Assembly (NCBI RefSeq): GCF_900110865.1
Contig: NZ_FOFD01000004.1
Location: 248,001-312,000, forward strand
Source: Natrinema salaciae
GTDB taxonomy: Archaea; Halobacteriota; Halobacteria; Halobacteriales; Natrialbaceae
Length of the DNA: 64,000 bases
Direction: 5' to 3'
Made by a program: the position numbers and the translations under genes. The notes below the pieces were generated by a model that was given only the letters and a program-made list of their open reading frames with translations, was not told where the DNA came from and made no database searches. Below are positions 9,706 to 18,845 of this stretch, piece after piece (position 1 is the first letter of the stretch; the number at the start of each line of letters is the position of its first letter).

Positions 9706-9860
9706 TCCCTAAGTTCAAACACCATGGAGGTGATCGAGATGCGCCTGTATTTAATAGAATTGTGGTTCGGGAGGTTGTTGGAGAGCTCGAATTACTTGGT
9801 GCTGACCGTTCTCGCGACGCATTTTGGAATGGAATGAATAAAATAGGAAATATAAAATGA
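9696..9860 (+). pseudogene. probable remnant of a protein-coding gene (C-terminal fragment)
   Basis: One frame stays open for 54 codons after a stop at 9693 and ends with a TGA at 9858. Its translation contains well-behaved amphipathic protein-like sequence (FNRIVVREVVGELELLGAD, then AFWNGMNKIG) but no usable start codon, because the only ATG nearby is in another frame. This looks like the tail of a decayed gene in the AT-rich island. The family is not identified, and a chance open frame is possible. Confidence 0.3.
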
Positions 9861-10111
9861 ACTGTCGACACCAGAGTTGTCACAAGTTACGATCGATGAA
9901 AACAGATGGAGCTAGATGGTGAGAAAAACGGTCGTACACCGCAATCAGCACAGGGTTGAAGCTACTAGAAATCGATGTCTTCAGCCGATGCGGGACTGAC
10001 CTTGCGAAGGCATCGAGGAGGTATCGAACTAACAGTGTCAACCGTTCAGAAGCACGGGTTACTGTATACCGAAGAGAAAGTTTTTAATTTAGTTATTACC
10101 ATACTTGGTGT
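9861..10111. other. intergenic stretch inside the AT-rich island
   Basis: About 250 bases with no convincing open frame on either strand. The last 30 bases contain the TATA-like run at 10081-10090 that serves the protease gene. Confidence 0.5.
10081..10090 (+). promoter_or_regulatory. TATA box for the protease gene
   Basis: TTTTTAATTT is centred about 27 bp upstream of the ATG at 10112, the spacing of a leaderless haloarchaeal transcript. Confidence 0.45.
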
Positions 10112-11422
10112 ATGGTAAGTGAGATCAGATGTGGTCGCCGTACAGCCATAAAAACGCTTGTTAGTACAGGTCTGGCAACATCCCAATTGGTGGGGAGCGT
10201 GAGTTCTAAAGAGTCTTCTAAATTCATTACCGAAAATGCGGCAAAGACTATTGCTCAACGAAGGATTTTCTTTTATAGTCAAGTCCGGGAAGATCACCGA
10301 CATTGGTCTGGTGCAGTTCCAGGTGAACCAACCTTGTATTATGAACAGGATTCCAACAATAAGTATCGTCCCGCTGTGTACGTTTTTCCAGTAGAAAGAC
10401 ACAGCTTTTTTACAAGCAAAATTGTAGGCCATATAACTATTTCTGCTAACCGCCAGCGTCCACCTGTGATTGAATACGGAAACTCAAACCCACCGAGTTC
10501 CAACTTGAAACAAGCTAAACAAAAGATAAAGGAGGTAGGTGCCAGTTCAACTGGAAGGTTGCTGTATCAAGGTGGATTAAGATTTGGCATACAAACATCT
10601 GATGATGAGATGGTTGATCTGAAGGGGCAACGACGTATTCCGATTCGAAACTCCTCAGAACCACTTGCAGTTCAGAGTACTGATATTGACGTAAAATCAG
10701 AGTGGGATAGACTGACTAGCAGAAGCTCAATTCCAGAAGCGGAATACAGGTCATATAGCGGTGTGAGTCTTGATTTTGATGATTACGCGTGGGACGGACA
10801 CTACGGAGAGGGCGATCCAGTAGGAGATATCGGTGATGGAAACCTAGATTATCCTGCAAGTCGGGGAATGGAACCGGATAGCTGGGATTCATGGGATGGC
10901 TGTAATCCTATCGCGGGAACTCAGATCATCATGTATCATGAGGGATGGCCAAACAATGACGAAAACGTTGAAAAACGAGAAGAGATCTGTGACGCGCTTC
11001 ATCATCTGATGGATACTGATGACGAAGGATGGAGCAAGACCCAAAATGTCGATGACGGAATCGATGAAATATCCGATGAACTTGGTTTTCTTGATAATTC
11101 ATACAATGGCGAAAATGAGCACAACATCAGCAAGAAGCTAGTTCGATCTCAGATCGATTCAGGGAGACCCTTCATGTTAACCAATTATAAGCTCCCCGAC
11201 ATTCCTAATCCATTCGGTAAACCAGAAATACAAACAAAAGATCGTCCACGTACCAATAAAAAGAAGGGGAATAACTACAATGGCCATGCTATCGTAGGGG
11301 CTGGATATCACGAGGGTAGCACGATGGAGATCGACGTATATGATGGATGGGAGAACTATCGTCAGACACTCACATACGGTGCATGGGACCTAACGGCGAT
11401 GATTACCAAGATAATTCCATAA
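10112..11422 (+). CDS. Tat-exported papain-fold cysteine protease, streptopain (C10)-like
   Basis: This 436-residue protein looks like a pre-pro-protease. Residues 1-32 form a Tat signal (CGRRTAIKTLVSTG). About 35-130 resemble the SpeB-type propeptide (AAKTIAQR, then PAVYVFPVERHSF and VGHITISANRQRPPVIEYG). The mature part carries candidate catalytic Cys264 in WDGCNPIAGTQIIMYHEGWP, closely following the C10 pattern GCxATAxAQxMxYHxWP. His392 is in NGHAIVGAGY and Asp411/Trp413 in IDVYDGWENY. A C39-like papain-fold peptidase is the alternative reading. The gene is AT-rich and stands alone in an island. Secretion with extracellular self-processing is inferred from the family. Confidence 0.7.
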   Translation: MVSEIRCGRRTAIKTLVSTGLATSQLVGSVSSKESSKFITENAAKTIAQRRIFFYSQVREDHRHWSGAVPGEPTLYYEQDSNNKYRPAVYVFPVERHSFFTSKIVGHITISANRQRPPVIEYGNSNPPSSNLKQAKQKIKEVGASSTGRLLYQGGLRFGIQTSDDEMVDLKGQRRIPIRNSSEPLAVQSTDIDVKSEWDRLTSRSSIPEAEYRSYSGVSLDFDDYAWDGHYGEGDPVGDIGDGNLDYPASRGMEPDSWDSWDGCNPIAGTQIIMYHEGWPNNDENVEKREEICDALHHLMDTDDEGWSKTQNVDDGIDEISDELGFLDNSYNGENEHNISKKLVRSQIDSGRPFMLTNYKLPDIPNPFGKPEIQTKDRPRTNKKKGNNYNGHAIVGAGYHEGSTMEIDVYDGWENYRQTLTYGAWDLTAMITKIIP

Positions 11423-11718
11423 GAGATACCATTCCGATATCCGTAACAAGTCTGTTCCTCGCTGTGTGCTGAATCCATTTGCTGTCGATTCTACTGCAGA
11501 TAAATTTTAAATGAATAAATAATCAAAACATATTTTCTCCATTTAGATTTTTATCATTCATAGGTGTGGTTAACTTGACCAATGTCCCTGACTAACCATT
11601 TCGAACCACTAATCCGGTTGTAGCTGTGGCAGCTGGCGTACGATCGATGACGGACGCATGGAAAGCGTGGTATGCTGGGGAATCAGAAAACGACTGTGAA
11701 CAACCGGAACCGATCGGG
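11423..11718. other. AT-rich intergenic stretch, right part of the island
   Basis: About 300 bases, AT-rich up to roughly 11640 and then returning to chromosomal composition. No gene, integrase or obvious duplicated target site was seen. Confidence 0.5.
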
Positions 11719-12957
11719 CTACTGTTGTTGCTGCGGTGCGAGTTCGTCCAGATCGACGGACTGCTCGAGGAGGACCTCGGCCTGGTCGGCGACGACGCGC
11801 TGTTCGCGCATCAGCTGTTTGAACTTGCTCTGGGGCGAGAGGTCGCCGATGAGGACGCCGCCGACGATCTTGCCGTCCTTGAAGGCGATGCGTCGCCACT
11901 CGGTGTCGCTGTAGCGTCGCTCGGCGTGTTCGTCGCCCAGCGTCGGGTGACCGAACGAGAGGAACGGGAAGTCGAAGTGGGTGATCGAGTACGACGAGAC
12001 CCACTGGAATCCCTCGGCTTCCTCGTCGGCGGCCATGTTGACCGCGGCGACCCGACCCTGTTCCTTGGCCGAGCCCCACGAGCCGTTCTGCCCTTGCTCG
12101 CCGAGTAGGACGTCGTAGAACTGCGTGATGTCGCCCGCGGCGTAGACGTCGTCGACGTTGGTCTGCATGTACTCGTCGACGACGATCCCGTTGTCCTGTT
12201 CGATGCCGGCTCCGCGAAGGAACTCGGTGTTGAACGTCAGCCCGATCGCGACGCCGGCGAAGTCACACTCGTAGCGCTCGCCGTTGGGGTCGACCGCGGC
12301 GGTGACGCGATCGTCGTCGTCGACCTCGAAGTGATCGACGCCGCTGTCGAAGACCGGTTCGACGCCCTTCTCGCGGAGGCCCTCGTGGATGATGTCCGCG
12401 CCGTCCTCGGAGAGCGCGTAGCGCCACCAGCGGTCGCCTCGCATCAGGTACTTGCCCTCGACGCCCTGTGCGCCGCAGACGGCGGCGAAGTCGATTCCGA
12501 GCAGACCAGCGCCGACGACGACCCCGCGGTCGGCGGCTTCCGCGCTCTCTCGGATCGAGCGGGCATCCTCGAACGTCCAGAAGTGGTGAATCCCATCCGC
12601 GTCGCTGTGCTCGACCGGGAGCTGTGTCGGCGTCCCGCCCGTCGCGACGAGCAGTTTGTCGTACGGAATTTCGCCGCTCGTGTGGGTGTTGACCACCTTC
12701 GCATCGGTATCGACGCCCGTCACGTAGGTGTTCAGCGAGAGCTCGATATCGCGGTCCTCGTACCACTCCTCGTCGTGGATCGAGATGGGGGCCTCCGGAA
12801 GCTTTCCTTTCGCGTGTTCCTTGATGAGAATCCGATTATACAGTGGCTCCCCCTCATCGGTGATGACGGTAATCTTCGCGTCCGGGTCTTCCTCCCGGAG
12901 GGTCTCGGCAGCCGAACTGCCCGAGATCCCGTCACCGATGATGACGTACTGAGTCAT
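11719..12957 (-). CDS. FAD/NAD(P)-dependent pyridine nucleotide-disulfide family oxidoreductase
   Basis: This 412-residue flavoprotein has an N-terminal FAD-binding Rossmann motif (YVIIGDGISGSSAAETL), a second dinucleotide motif near residue 145 (RGVVVGAGLLGIDFAAV) and the C-terminal FAD motif VDDVYAAGDITQF. The layout fits the NirB N-terminal/rubredoxin reductase group, with no redox-active CxxC seen. It probably moves electrons from NAD(P)H to a small redox partner; the partner is not adjacent. The C-terminus ends in a run of four Gln. It diverges from the DUF6149 gene across a 325-bp gap. Confidence 0.85.
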   Translation of the reverse strand: MTQYVIIGDGISGSSAAETLREEDPDAKITVITDEGEPLYNRILIKEHAKGKLPEAPISIHDEEWYEDRDIELSLNTYVTGVDTDAKVVNTHTSGEIPYDKLLVATGGTPTQLPVEHSDADGIHHFWTFEDARSIRESAEAADRGVVVGAGLLGIDFAAVCGAQGVEGKYLMRGDRWWRYALSEDGADIIHEGLREKGVEPVFDSGVDHFEVDDDDRVTAAVDPNGERYECDFAGVAIGLTFNTEFLRGAGIEQDNGIVVDEYMQTNVDDVYAAGDITQFYDVLLGEQGQNGSWGSAKEQGRVAAVNMAADEEAEGFQWVSSYSITHFDFPFLSFGHPTLGDEHAERRYSDTEWRRIAFKDGKIVGGVLIGDLSPQSKFKQLMREQRVVADQAEVLLEQSVDLDELAPQQQQ

Positions 12958-13282
12958 ATCCCGAACGTTCGTAATGCGGGTTAAAGTGGGTTGCTATCTC
13001 GTCTATCTTGCCGGAGCGGCCGCCACGACACAACGATCGTAAACTCAACCCCGAATATGTTCAACAGAGTGTATTTGACTCGAGGATTTCGATACCATTT
13101 CTCGAAAGAGCAAGGTTTGCTGGGATCTCCGACGGTCGCGCACTCGACGCCGAGGGTCGATCGAGCGCACGGCGGCAGGGCCGCGGCGCGGGTGACCCGC
13201 CGCCCGGCGGCGTGAGCGAGCGCGACCAGCCCTAACAGTGTTGCCCGAACCGTTCTTTAGCCCCCTCTCCCAAGACGGGGAC
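12958..13282. promoter_or_regulatory. divergent intergenic region between oxidoreductase and DUF6149 genes
   Basis: The gap carries no gene. A TTCTTTA element near 13252 sits about 27 bp before the ATG at 13283, and AT-rich stretches near 12980-13000 can serve the minus-strand gene. GC-rich inverted segments around 13180-13215 may form hairpins, but no defined operator was found. Confidence 0.4.
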
Positions 13283-13912
13283 ATGAAACTCCGCCAGAAC
13301 GCGAAACACTTCGCCTACCGAAAGGCACTCGAGACGCCGGGCGTCCGTTCGGTCGCGAACGCCGGCCTCGTCACACTCCACACGAAGATCTTCGCGGGGA
13401 AGGCCGACCCCGCTCGCGCCGAGGAACGGACGGCCCACCTCGACGGCCTCTTCGACGCGACGATGGACGCCTACCTGCGGGCGCTCCAGGATGGATACTC
13501 CGAGGCCGAGGCCCGCGAGATCACCCACATTCAGGCCAACTTCGACTTCTACAACCACGGCTGGACCGAGATGATGGAGTTCCCCGCCGACGAACTCGAG
13601 GCCCACTACGACCGCTACCGCGAATTCTTCGAACGCTGGGACGTGACGATCGACGAGCCGCTCGGGCAGTTCGCGCCGCCGGCGGGGCTCCCCGACGCGC
13701 CCGCGACGCCCGAGAAGCTCGAGAATCCCGACCACCCCCACGCTGAGGGCGGCTTCGCGGACGACGTCTACGTCGAGACCAGCGTTGCGTCGGAGACGCA
13801 ACGAGCAGACGGCGAAGCCGTCGACGACGACGGCGAGCTCGTCGTCGGCGGCAGGGACGAACCCGACGACGTCGACGTGTCGGACGTGGTCGACGTCGAC
13901 GACGATCGCTGA
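13283..13912 (+). CDS. conserved haloarchaeal protein, DUF6149 family
   Basis: This 209-residue soluble protein starts MKLRQNAKHFAYRKALE. The core (YSEAEAREITHIQANFDFYN, then HGWTEMMEFPADELEAHY) matches my memory of DUF6149, which is widespread in haloarchaea and of unknown function. The C-terminal third is an acidic, low-complexity tail. The start is fixed by a TATA-like element 27 bp upstream and by the conserved MKLRQN opening. No catalytic signature is recognised. Confidence 0.85.
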   Translation: MKLRQNAKHFAYRKALETPGVRSVANAGLVTLHTKIFAGKADPARAEERTAHLDGLFDATMDAYLRALQDGYSEAEAREITHIQANFDFYNHGWTEMMEFPADELEAHYDRYREFFERWDVTIDEPLGQFAPPAGLPDAPATPEKLENPDHPHAEGGFADDVYVETSVASETQRADGEAVDDDGELVVGGRDEPDDVDVSDVVDVDDDR

Positions 13913-14029
13913 CCGGCAGGCGTTGGCGTTTCGATCGGCACCCGGTTTTCGGGTAGGACCCTGTTACGTCGAGCGAGACGGAAGTAACGGAGTCGTAACA
14001 ATATCAGCGGCCGACATCTTCCGTCGCGA

Positions 14030-15304
14030 ATGCACCGACGGAGATATCTCGCGGTCGCATCGTCGCTCTGTCTCGCCGGCTGCTCCGCCTCCAGAAACGC
14101 CGATTCGCCGGCCGGTTCCGATTCGAACTCGACCGGGAACTCGGCGTCGCCACCGGTGGGCGAACCCGACGATCCGACGCCGACGGACGAGCCGTCACCG
14201 CTCCGAACGCTCGACGATTTCGAGTCGCTCGACTCGTGGGAGTCGTTCAGCGGGACGCTCTCGGCCGACGCGAATCGGGCGGTCGTCGGCACGCAGAGCG
14301 CCAAACTGGAGGTCCCGGCGGGCGAACGGACGGGCGGAATCACGACGACGTTCGCGGAGCCGCGGGACTTCTCCGACGTCGTTCCCGGGCTCGCCGTCGC
14401 GACGGACGAGCTGGTCGTCCCCTGGCTTCGGCTCGTCGACGACGACGGGAACGAGATCGATTACCGCCGCGCGGTCAAGGGCGGGCTCCCCTTCGAGCGG
14501 TACAACTTCGGCGTCGACGCGATCGAGCCGAAGTTCGATTCCGGGGCCGTTCGCGAGGTCCACATCCTGGTCTGGTCGGGGGAAGAGGCGCGGACGGTCT
14601 GGCTCGACGACCTCCACCTCGTCCCGCGACCCGAAACGGGCAAAGTCATGTTCCAGTTCGACGACGCCCACGTCACCGACTACACGACGGCCCTCCCGCT
14701 GCTCGAGGAGTACGACTATCCCGCGGTGACGTTCGTCAATCCCGGCCGGATCGAAGCGCAGACCCGCGGTGCCGACGACCCCGGCGGCTTTCCCCGGCTC
14801 ACGGTCGAGCAGGTCCACGAACTCCACGACGCCGGCTGGGTCGTCGGTAACCACTGTCACTCCCACCCGCGGCTCCCGGAACTCGACGCGGCGGGGCAGG
14901 AACGCGAGATCAGCGAGGGCAAAGCCTGGCTCGAGGCGGAAGGGTTCGACGAGGGTGCGCGGTACTTCGCGTACCCGTTCGGGGAGTACGACGAGCGGAC
15001 GCTCGAGCTCGTCGACGAGTATCACGACCTCGCCTTCGCGGGCGGCCGCCCCGTTCAGGGGTACGCCGTGAACCCGCGGCAGACGTCACGAATCGGCGAA
15101 CCCAGCGCCGAGCAGGTGCAGACCGCCATCGAGCGGACGGCCGCGATGCGGGGGATCACGTCCCTGTTCTTCCACCAGCTCGAGGGCGAGTTTCTCACTG
15201 CCTTCGAAGCGGCCCTCGAGACGGTCCGGACGCACGAGGCCGCCGGCGACCTCGACGTGATCCTGCCGGGCGACCTCGAGAACGAGTACCTCGCTCACAC
15301 CTGA
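14030..15304 (+). CDS. polysaccharide deacetylase (NodB-fold) lipoprotein
   Basis: This 424-residue protein has an N-terminal signal with lipobox (MHRRRYLAVASSLCLAGCSA) and a Ser/Pro/Thr-rich linker. A beta-sandwich-like binding region follows at about 65-200 (ending VWLDDLHLVPR). The NodB homology domain has FQFDDAHVTDYTTAL for motif 1, the metal-binding HxxxH-type motif in GNHCHSHPRLPEL for motif 2 and YFAYPFGEYDERT for motif 3. These enzymes remove acetyl groups from N-acetylated polysaccharides on the cell surface. In this archaeon the substrate may be a cell-surface glycan or exopolysaccharide. It appears monocistronic. Confidence 0.85.
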   Translation: MHRRRYLAVASSLCLAGCSASRNADSPAGSDSNSTGNSASPPVGEPDDPTPTDEPSPLRTLDDFESLDSWESFSGTLSADANRAVVGTQSAKLEVPAGERTGGITTTFAEPRDFSDVVPGLAVATDELVVPWLRLVDDDGNEIDYRRAVKGGLPFERYNFGVDAIEPKFDSGAVREVHILVWSGEEARTVWLDDLHLVPRPETGKVMFQFDDAHVTDYTTALPLLEEYDYPAVTFVNPGRIEAQTRGADDPGGFPRLTVEQVHELHDAGWVVGNHCHSHPRLPELDAAGQEREISEGKAWLEAEGFDEGARYFAYPFGEYDERTLELVDEYHDLAFAGGRPVQGYAVNPRQTSRIGEPSAEQVQTAIERTAAMRGITSLFFHQLEGEFLTAFEAALETVRTHEAAGDLDVILPGDLENEYLAHT

Positions 15305-15544
15305 CATCGTTCGCGAGCGGGCCAGCGGGGTCCGAGCGGCTCCGCGTCCGGCCGGTTCGAATCCGGGCAGCGGTTTGCCGATGGGGCTGCACGCGGCGAG
15401 CGCACTCCATGCCGGCGGCGAGCGCACTGCTGGGTGGCAGCGGTCGCCGCGTGCGGGCGAACGGACGCTCGAGGCTGTCGCGACTGACCGCGCCGTCGAG
15501 GGTGCGGGACAGAATCGGAACGGGCGAAGGGGCACGTAGCGGGA

Positions 15545-16888
15545 TCAGAGCCACGGCGGGGAAATGTACTCCGAGGTCGCCCGCGACTTGGGCCAGATGA
15601 TCTCCTGGACACCCTCGCCCGCGTCGTTTTCCTGCCACTGGAAGTAGACGGGATCCGGATCGGTGCTGCTGTACTTGAGGTCGTGGGGATAGTCGTGATC
15701 CTGCCCGTAGAACTCGACGGTTCCGGAGCTCCCGGAGAACGTGACGTCCTCGAGCAGCTGAACGAGGGCGTCGGAATCGAGGGTCCCGGTCTCCTCGACG
15801 GCGTGGGCGAACAGGGCGACCGCGTCGTACGTGTGATAGCCCGTGTAGACCGGGTTCGCTCCGTCGTAGGCCTCCTGATAGGCGTTGACGAACGGCCGAG
15901 TCTTGTCGGTACGTGTACTCTGTGCCGTGGCGCTGCTCTGGCTGACGCCGTACTGACAGGCCCCGCCGGTCGCTTCGTAGTACAACGGCAGTTGCATCGG
16001 AACGTGGATGCCGCCGAACGCGAACGGCCGCGGCTCGGGCGAGACCCAGTCCAGCAGCGCTGCCGTCCCGGTGTGTGCCGTCGTGATGAAGACCGCGTCC
16101 GCTCCGTTCTCCTCGACTTCGTCGTAGATCCCGGCGAAGTCGTCGGTCGCCGGCGGGTACCGCTGTTCCATCACGATATCGACTCCCGTATCCGCGAGTC
16201 GGTTCTGGTACACCGACCACGGTTTCTCGGTCCACTCGTAATCCTCCGCGAGGACGGCGACGGAGTCCCAGCCCATGTCGGGGGCCATGTCGTCGATGAA
16301 GTCGACCTGCATCCGTCCGAGGTCGTGATCGTTGTTCGGCCCCACGCGGAAGTGGTATTTGTAGTCGTCGTACTGCTCTTTCACCAGCCGGCTCGCCGCC
16401 GTCGTCGCCGCGCCGGACGTGAGATGGACCGTCCCCTGTTCGGCGATGTCGTCCACGATGTTCATCAACGCCTCGCTGGCGAAGACACCGACGGTGACGT
16501 CGGCTCCCTCCTCGAGGATGAGTCGCTGGTACTGGCGACGGGCCTCGAGCGGGCTCCCGTTCGTGTCGCCGACGACCAGTTCGACGTCTCGACCGAGGAT
16601 GCCATCGGCCTCGTTGAGCTCGTCGACCGCGACCTGTGCCCCACGAATCATCGATCGGCCGATAAAGTCGCTGTCCGGGCTGGGTGCCAGCGCCCCGATC
16701 GTGATCGGGGGCTCGTCGCCGCTGCTCCCGATGATCGATCCGGCAGTTCCGAGACAGCCCGCGAACGAAACCGCGGTCGCGCCGCCGAGGCCCGTCTTGA
16801 GAAGCGAACGCCGATTCGAGACGTTCGGTCGCCCGTCGGAAACCGAGTCGGTAGTCGGTTCCCCACCGTGACACCCGCGTTCAGTCAT
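15545..16888 (-). CDS. ABC-type branched-chain amino acid/amide-binding lipoprotein (copy 1)
   Basis: This 447-residue periplasmic-binding-type protein (type I fold, LivK/urea-binding group) has a Tat lipobox signal: NRRSLLKTGLGGATAV then SFAGCLG. The mature part carries family features: ITIGALAPSPDSDFIGRSM, DVELVVGDTNGSPLEARRQY, and GVFASEALMNIVDDIAEQG. It is clearly paralogous to the next gene upstream (17229-18569), down to the shared VVGDTNxSPLEARRQYQRL segment. No permease or ATPase gene is adjacent, but a chemotaxis transducer is, which suggests a sensory role. The start at 16888 was chosen by comparison with the paralogue; 16918 is an alternative. Confidence 0.88.
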   Translation of the reverse strand: MTERGCHGGEPTTDSVSDGRPNVSNRRSLLKTGLGGATAVSFAGCLGTAGSIIGSSGDEPPITIGALAPSPDSDFIGRSMIRGAQVAVDELNEADGILGRDVELVVGDTNGSPLEARRQYQRLILEEGADVTVGVFASEALMNIVDDIAEQGTVHLTSGAATTAASRLVKEQYDDYKYHFRVGPNNDHDLGRMQVDFIDDMAPDMGWDSVAVLAEDYEWTEKPWSVYQNRLADTGVDIVMEQRYPPATDDFAGIYDEVEENGADAVFITTAHTGTAALLDWVSPEPRPFAFGGIHVPMQLPLYYEATGGACQYGVSQSSATAQSTRTDKTRPFVNAYQEAYDGANPVYTGYHTYDAVALFAHAVEETGTLDSDALVQLLEDVTFSGSSGTVEFYGQDHDYPHDLKYSSTDPDPVYFQWQENDAGEGVQEIIWPKSRATSEYISPPWL

Positions 16889-17228
16889 ACTACACCGTAC
16901 TCTATTCCTATACGTCATAACAGTTGTGGGCAAGTAACATACTAAACTGTCACACAGACACACATAGGTTAGAGAGCACATGTGGGCTCGCTCGAGACAG
17001 AAGCACGCTCGCGACCACCGACAGCTATACCTGGAGGTAGCGGTTTACGAGGCAAAGAACGCGGCACCGGAGCCGAGGTTCGAGTCTACTGTCGGCCGAT
17101 CGACCACCATCGCCGTCCGACCGTCGCTGGCGGAATCCGATTCGGACGAACGCCCACCCAAAAATTCACGCCCGCCGTTCACGGCTGAATTCGCTCGCTG
17201 CGTACACGGAGACCGCCGACCTGGGGGT
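16889..17228. promoter_or_regulatory. gap between the two binding-protein genes
   Basis: The 340 bases hold no gene. The part next to 16888 is AT-richer (16900-16975) and is probably the promoter of copy 1. The part next to 17229 is the downstream region of copy 2. The presence of a separate promoter argues against a simple operon. Confidence 0.4.
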
Positions 17229-18569
17229 CTACAGCCAGTCCGGCGTCACGTATTCGGCGTCGTCGGCCGCGTGTTCCTCGGGCCAGATGACTTCCTGAAC
17301 GCCGTCGCCGTCGTCGTTTTCCTGCCACTGGAAGTAGACCGGGTGGACGTTTTCCTTGCCGTAGATGACGTCGTGAGCGTGTTCGTGCTCCGGCCCGTGG
17401 AACTCGATGATTCCGGTGGTCCCGGTGAAGTTGGTCGCCTCGAGCGGGTCGATCAACTCTTCGGAGTCGAGTGTGTCGCCCCGGTCGGCGGCGTCGGCGA
17501 ACACTTTGACCGCGTCGAACGCGATGTAGCCGGTATAGACTGGGCTATTACCGTTGTTCTCGGCTTGATATTTCGACACGAAGTCCTGGGTCTCGGAAGT
17601 CAGCGACGCGGTCGGGGTCGCGCTGGCGTAGCCGATGGCGTACTCGCAGGCACCGTCGGTCAGCTCGTAATACGAGGGCGACTGCATCGGAACGTGGATG
17701 CCCCCGAACGCGAAGTCGCGCTCCTCCGGTCGCCAGTCTTTCAGCGCAGCGGTCCCGGTGTGGGCGGTCGAGATGAACGCCGCGTCGGCGTTTGCCTCTT
17801 CGACCTCGGTGTAGATATCGGAGAAGTCGTCGGTCGCCGGGGGATACCGCCGCCACAGCTCGACGTCGATGTCGGTCTCCGGCAGCTGGCTCTGGTAGAA
17901 CCGCCACAGCCCCTCGGTCCAGGCGTAGTCCTCGGCGAGCACGGCGATGGAGTCCCAGCCGATATCGCCGCCCATCTCGGTCAGGAAGTCGATCTGCGCC
18001 TGTGCGAGATTCGTCCCGTTGACCGGGCCGGGACGGAAGTGATACTTGTAGTCGTCGTAGGAGTCGGTGACCTTCTGGCTCGCCGTCGTCGTCGCGGAGC
18101 CGACCGTGAGGTGAACCGTCTCCTGCTCGGCGATATCCTCCAGCAACGGCACGAGCGCTTCGGACGTGGAGACTCCGACGGTGACGTCGGCCCCCTCCTC
18201 GAGGATGAGTCGCTGGTACTGGCGACGGGCCTCGAGCGGACTCGCGTTCGTGTCGCCGACGACCAGTTCGACGTCTCGGCCGAGGATGCCGCCACTGTTG
18301 TTGAGCTCGTCGACGGCGATTCGAGCGCCACGTACGATCGCACGCCCGGTCGAATCGCTCCCCGGATCGGGCGCGAGCACGCCGATCGTGACCGGCTCGA
18401 CGTCGTCGCTCCCGACGATCGATCCGGCCGTCCCGAGACAGCCCGCCATCGAGAGACCGGCGGCCCCACCCGCCGTCGTTTTGAGTAGCCGCCGTCGGTC
18501 GAGTCCGCGTCGTCGGCCGCCCGCCGAAGCGGGTCCCCCGTCACCACGTTCGCGGTCTGCGTCGTCCAT
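17229..18569 (-). CDS. ABC-type branched-chain amino acid/amide-binding lipoprotein (copy 2)
   Basis: This 446-residue paralogue of the downstream gene has the signal DRRRLLKTTAGGAAGLS followed by the lipobox MAGCLG. The mature domain starts PVTIGVLAPDPGSDSTGRA and includes DVELVVGDTNASPLEARRQY and the family-typical AVLAEDYAWTEGLW and HTGTAALKDW. It should bind a small solute outside the membrane and be lipid-anchored. It is divergent from the transducer gene at 18846 with a 276-bp shared promoter region. The arrangement recalls the BasB/BasT and CosB/CosT sensory pairs of Halobacterium. Confidence 0.88.
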   Translation of the reverse strand: MDDADRERGDGGPASAGGRRRGLDRRRLLKTTAGGAAGLSMAGCLGTAGSIVGSDDVEPVTIGVLAPDPGSDSTGRAIVRGARIAVDELNNSGGILGRDVELVVGDTNASPLEARRQYQRLILEEGADVTVGVSTSEALVPLLEDIAEQETVHLTVGSATTTASQKVTDSYDDYKYHFRPGPVNGTNLAQAQIDFLTEMGGDIGWDSIAVLAEDYAWTEGLWRFYQSQLPETDIDVELWRRYPPATDDFSDIYTEVEEANADAAFISTAHTGTAALKDWRPEERDFAFGGIHVPMQSPSYYELTDGACEYAIGYASATPTASLTSETQDFVSKYQAENNGNSPVYTGYIAFDAVKVFADAADRGDTLDSEELIDPLEATNFTGTTGIIEFHGPEHEHAHDVIYGKENVHPVYFQWQENDDGDGVQEVIWPEEHAADDAEYVTPDWL

Positions 18570-18845
18570 ATTGGACAGTCGTTTCTACCTATGTTTCTTA
18601 ACGTTTGCGAAGAATATCATCGGACGCTCGTCATCCGTTGAGAGAAATCGCCCGCGGTCAAAAACTGATGGTCTACATCGTGCAAAAGAGTTACTCCGAC
18701 TGATTCCCCACAATGCAAACAAATTCCACACCAATGTTTGTGGAAAATGGGGAAGAGCCACCGAATCCCCATCCGAAGGCGATTATCAGCTCCGATAACT
18801 GAGGATGACAATTTATGTAGTGACGAAATCACGCGTTCCCTATCC

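Noticed and set aside
8977-11640. Integrated virus or insertion sequence
   Set aside because: No transposase, integrase, capsid or terminal repeats could be found, so only an AT-rich island is reported.
15345-15400. tRNA T-arm-like sequence GCCGGTTCGAATCCGGG
   Set aside because: No matching acceptor stem, D-arm or anticodon arm could be placed around it; a chance match in GC-rich DNA.
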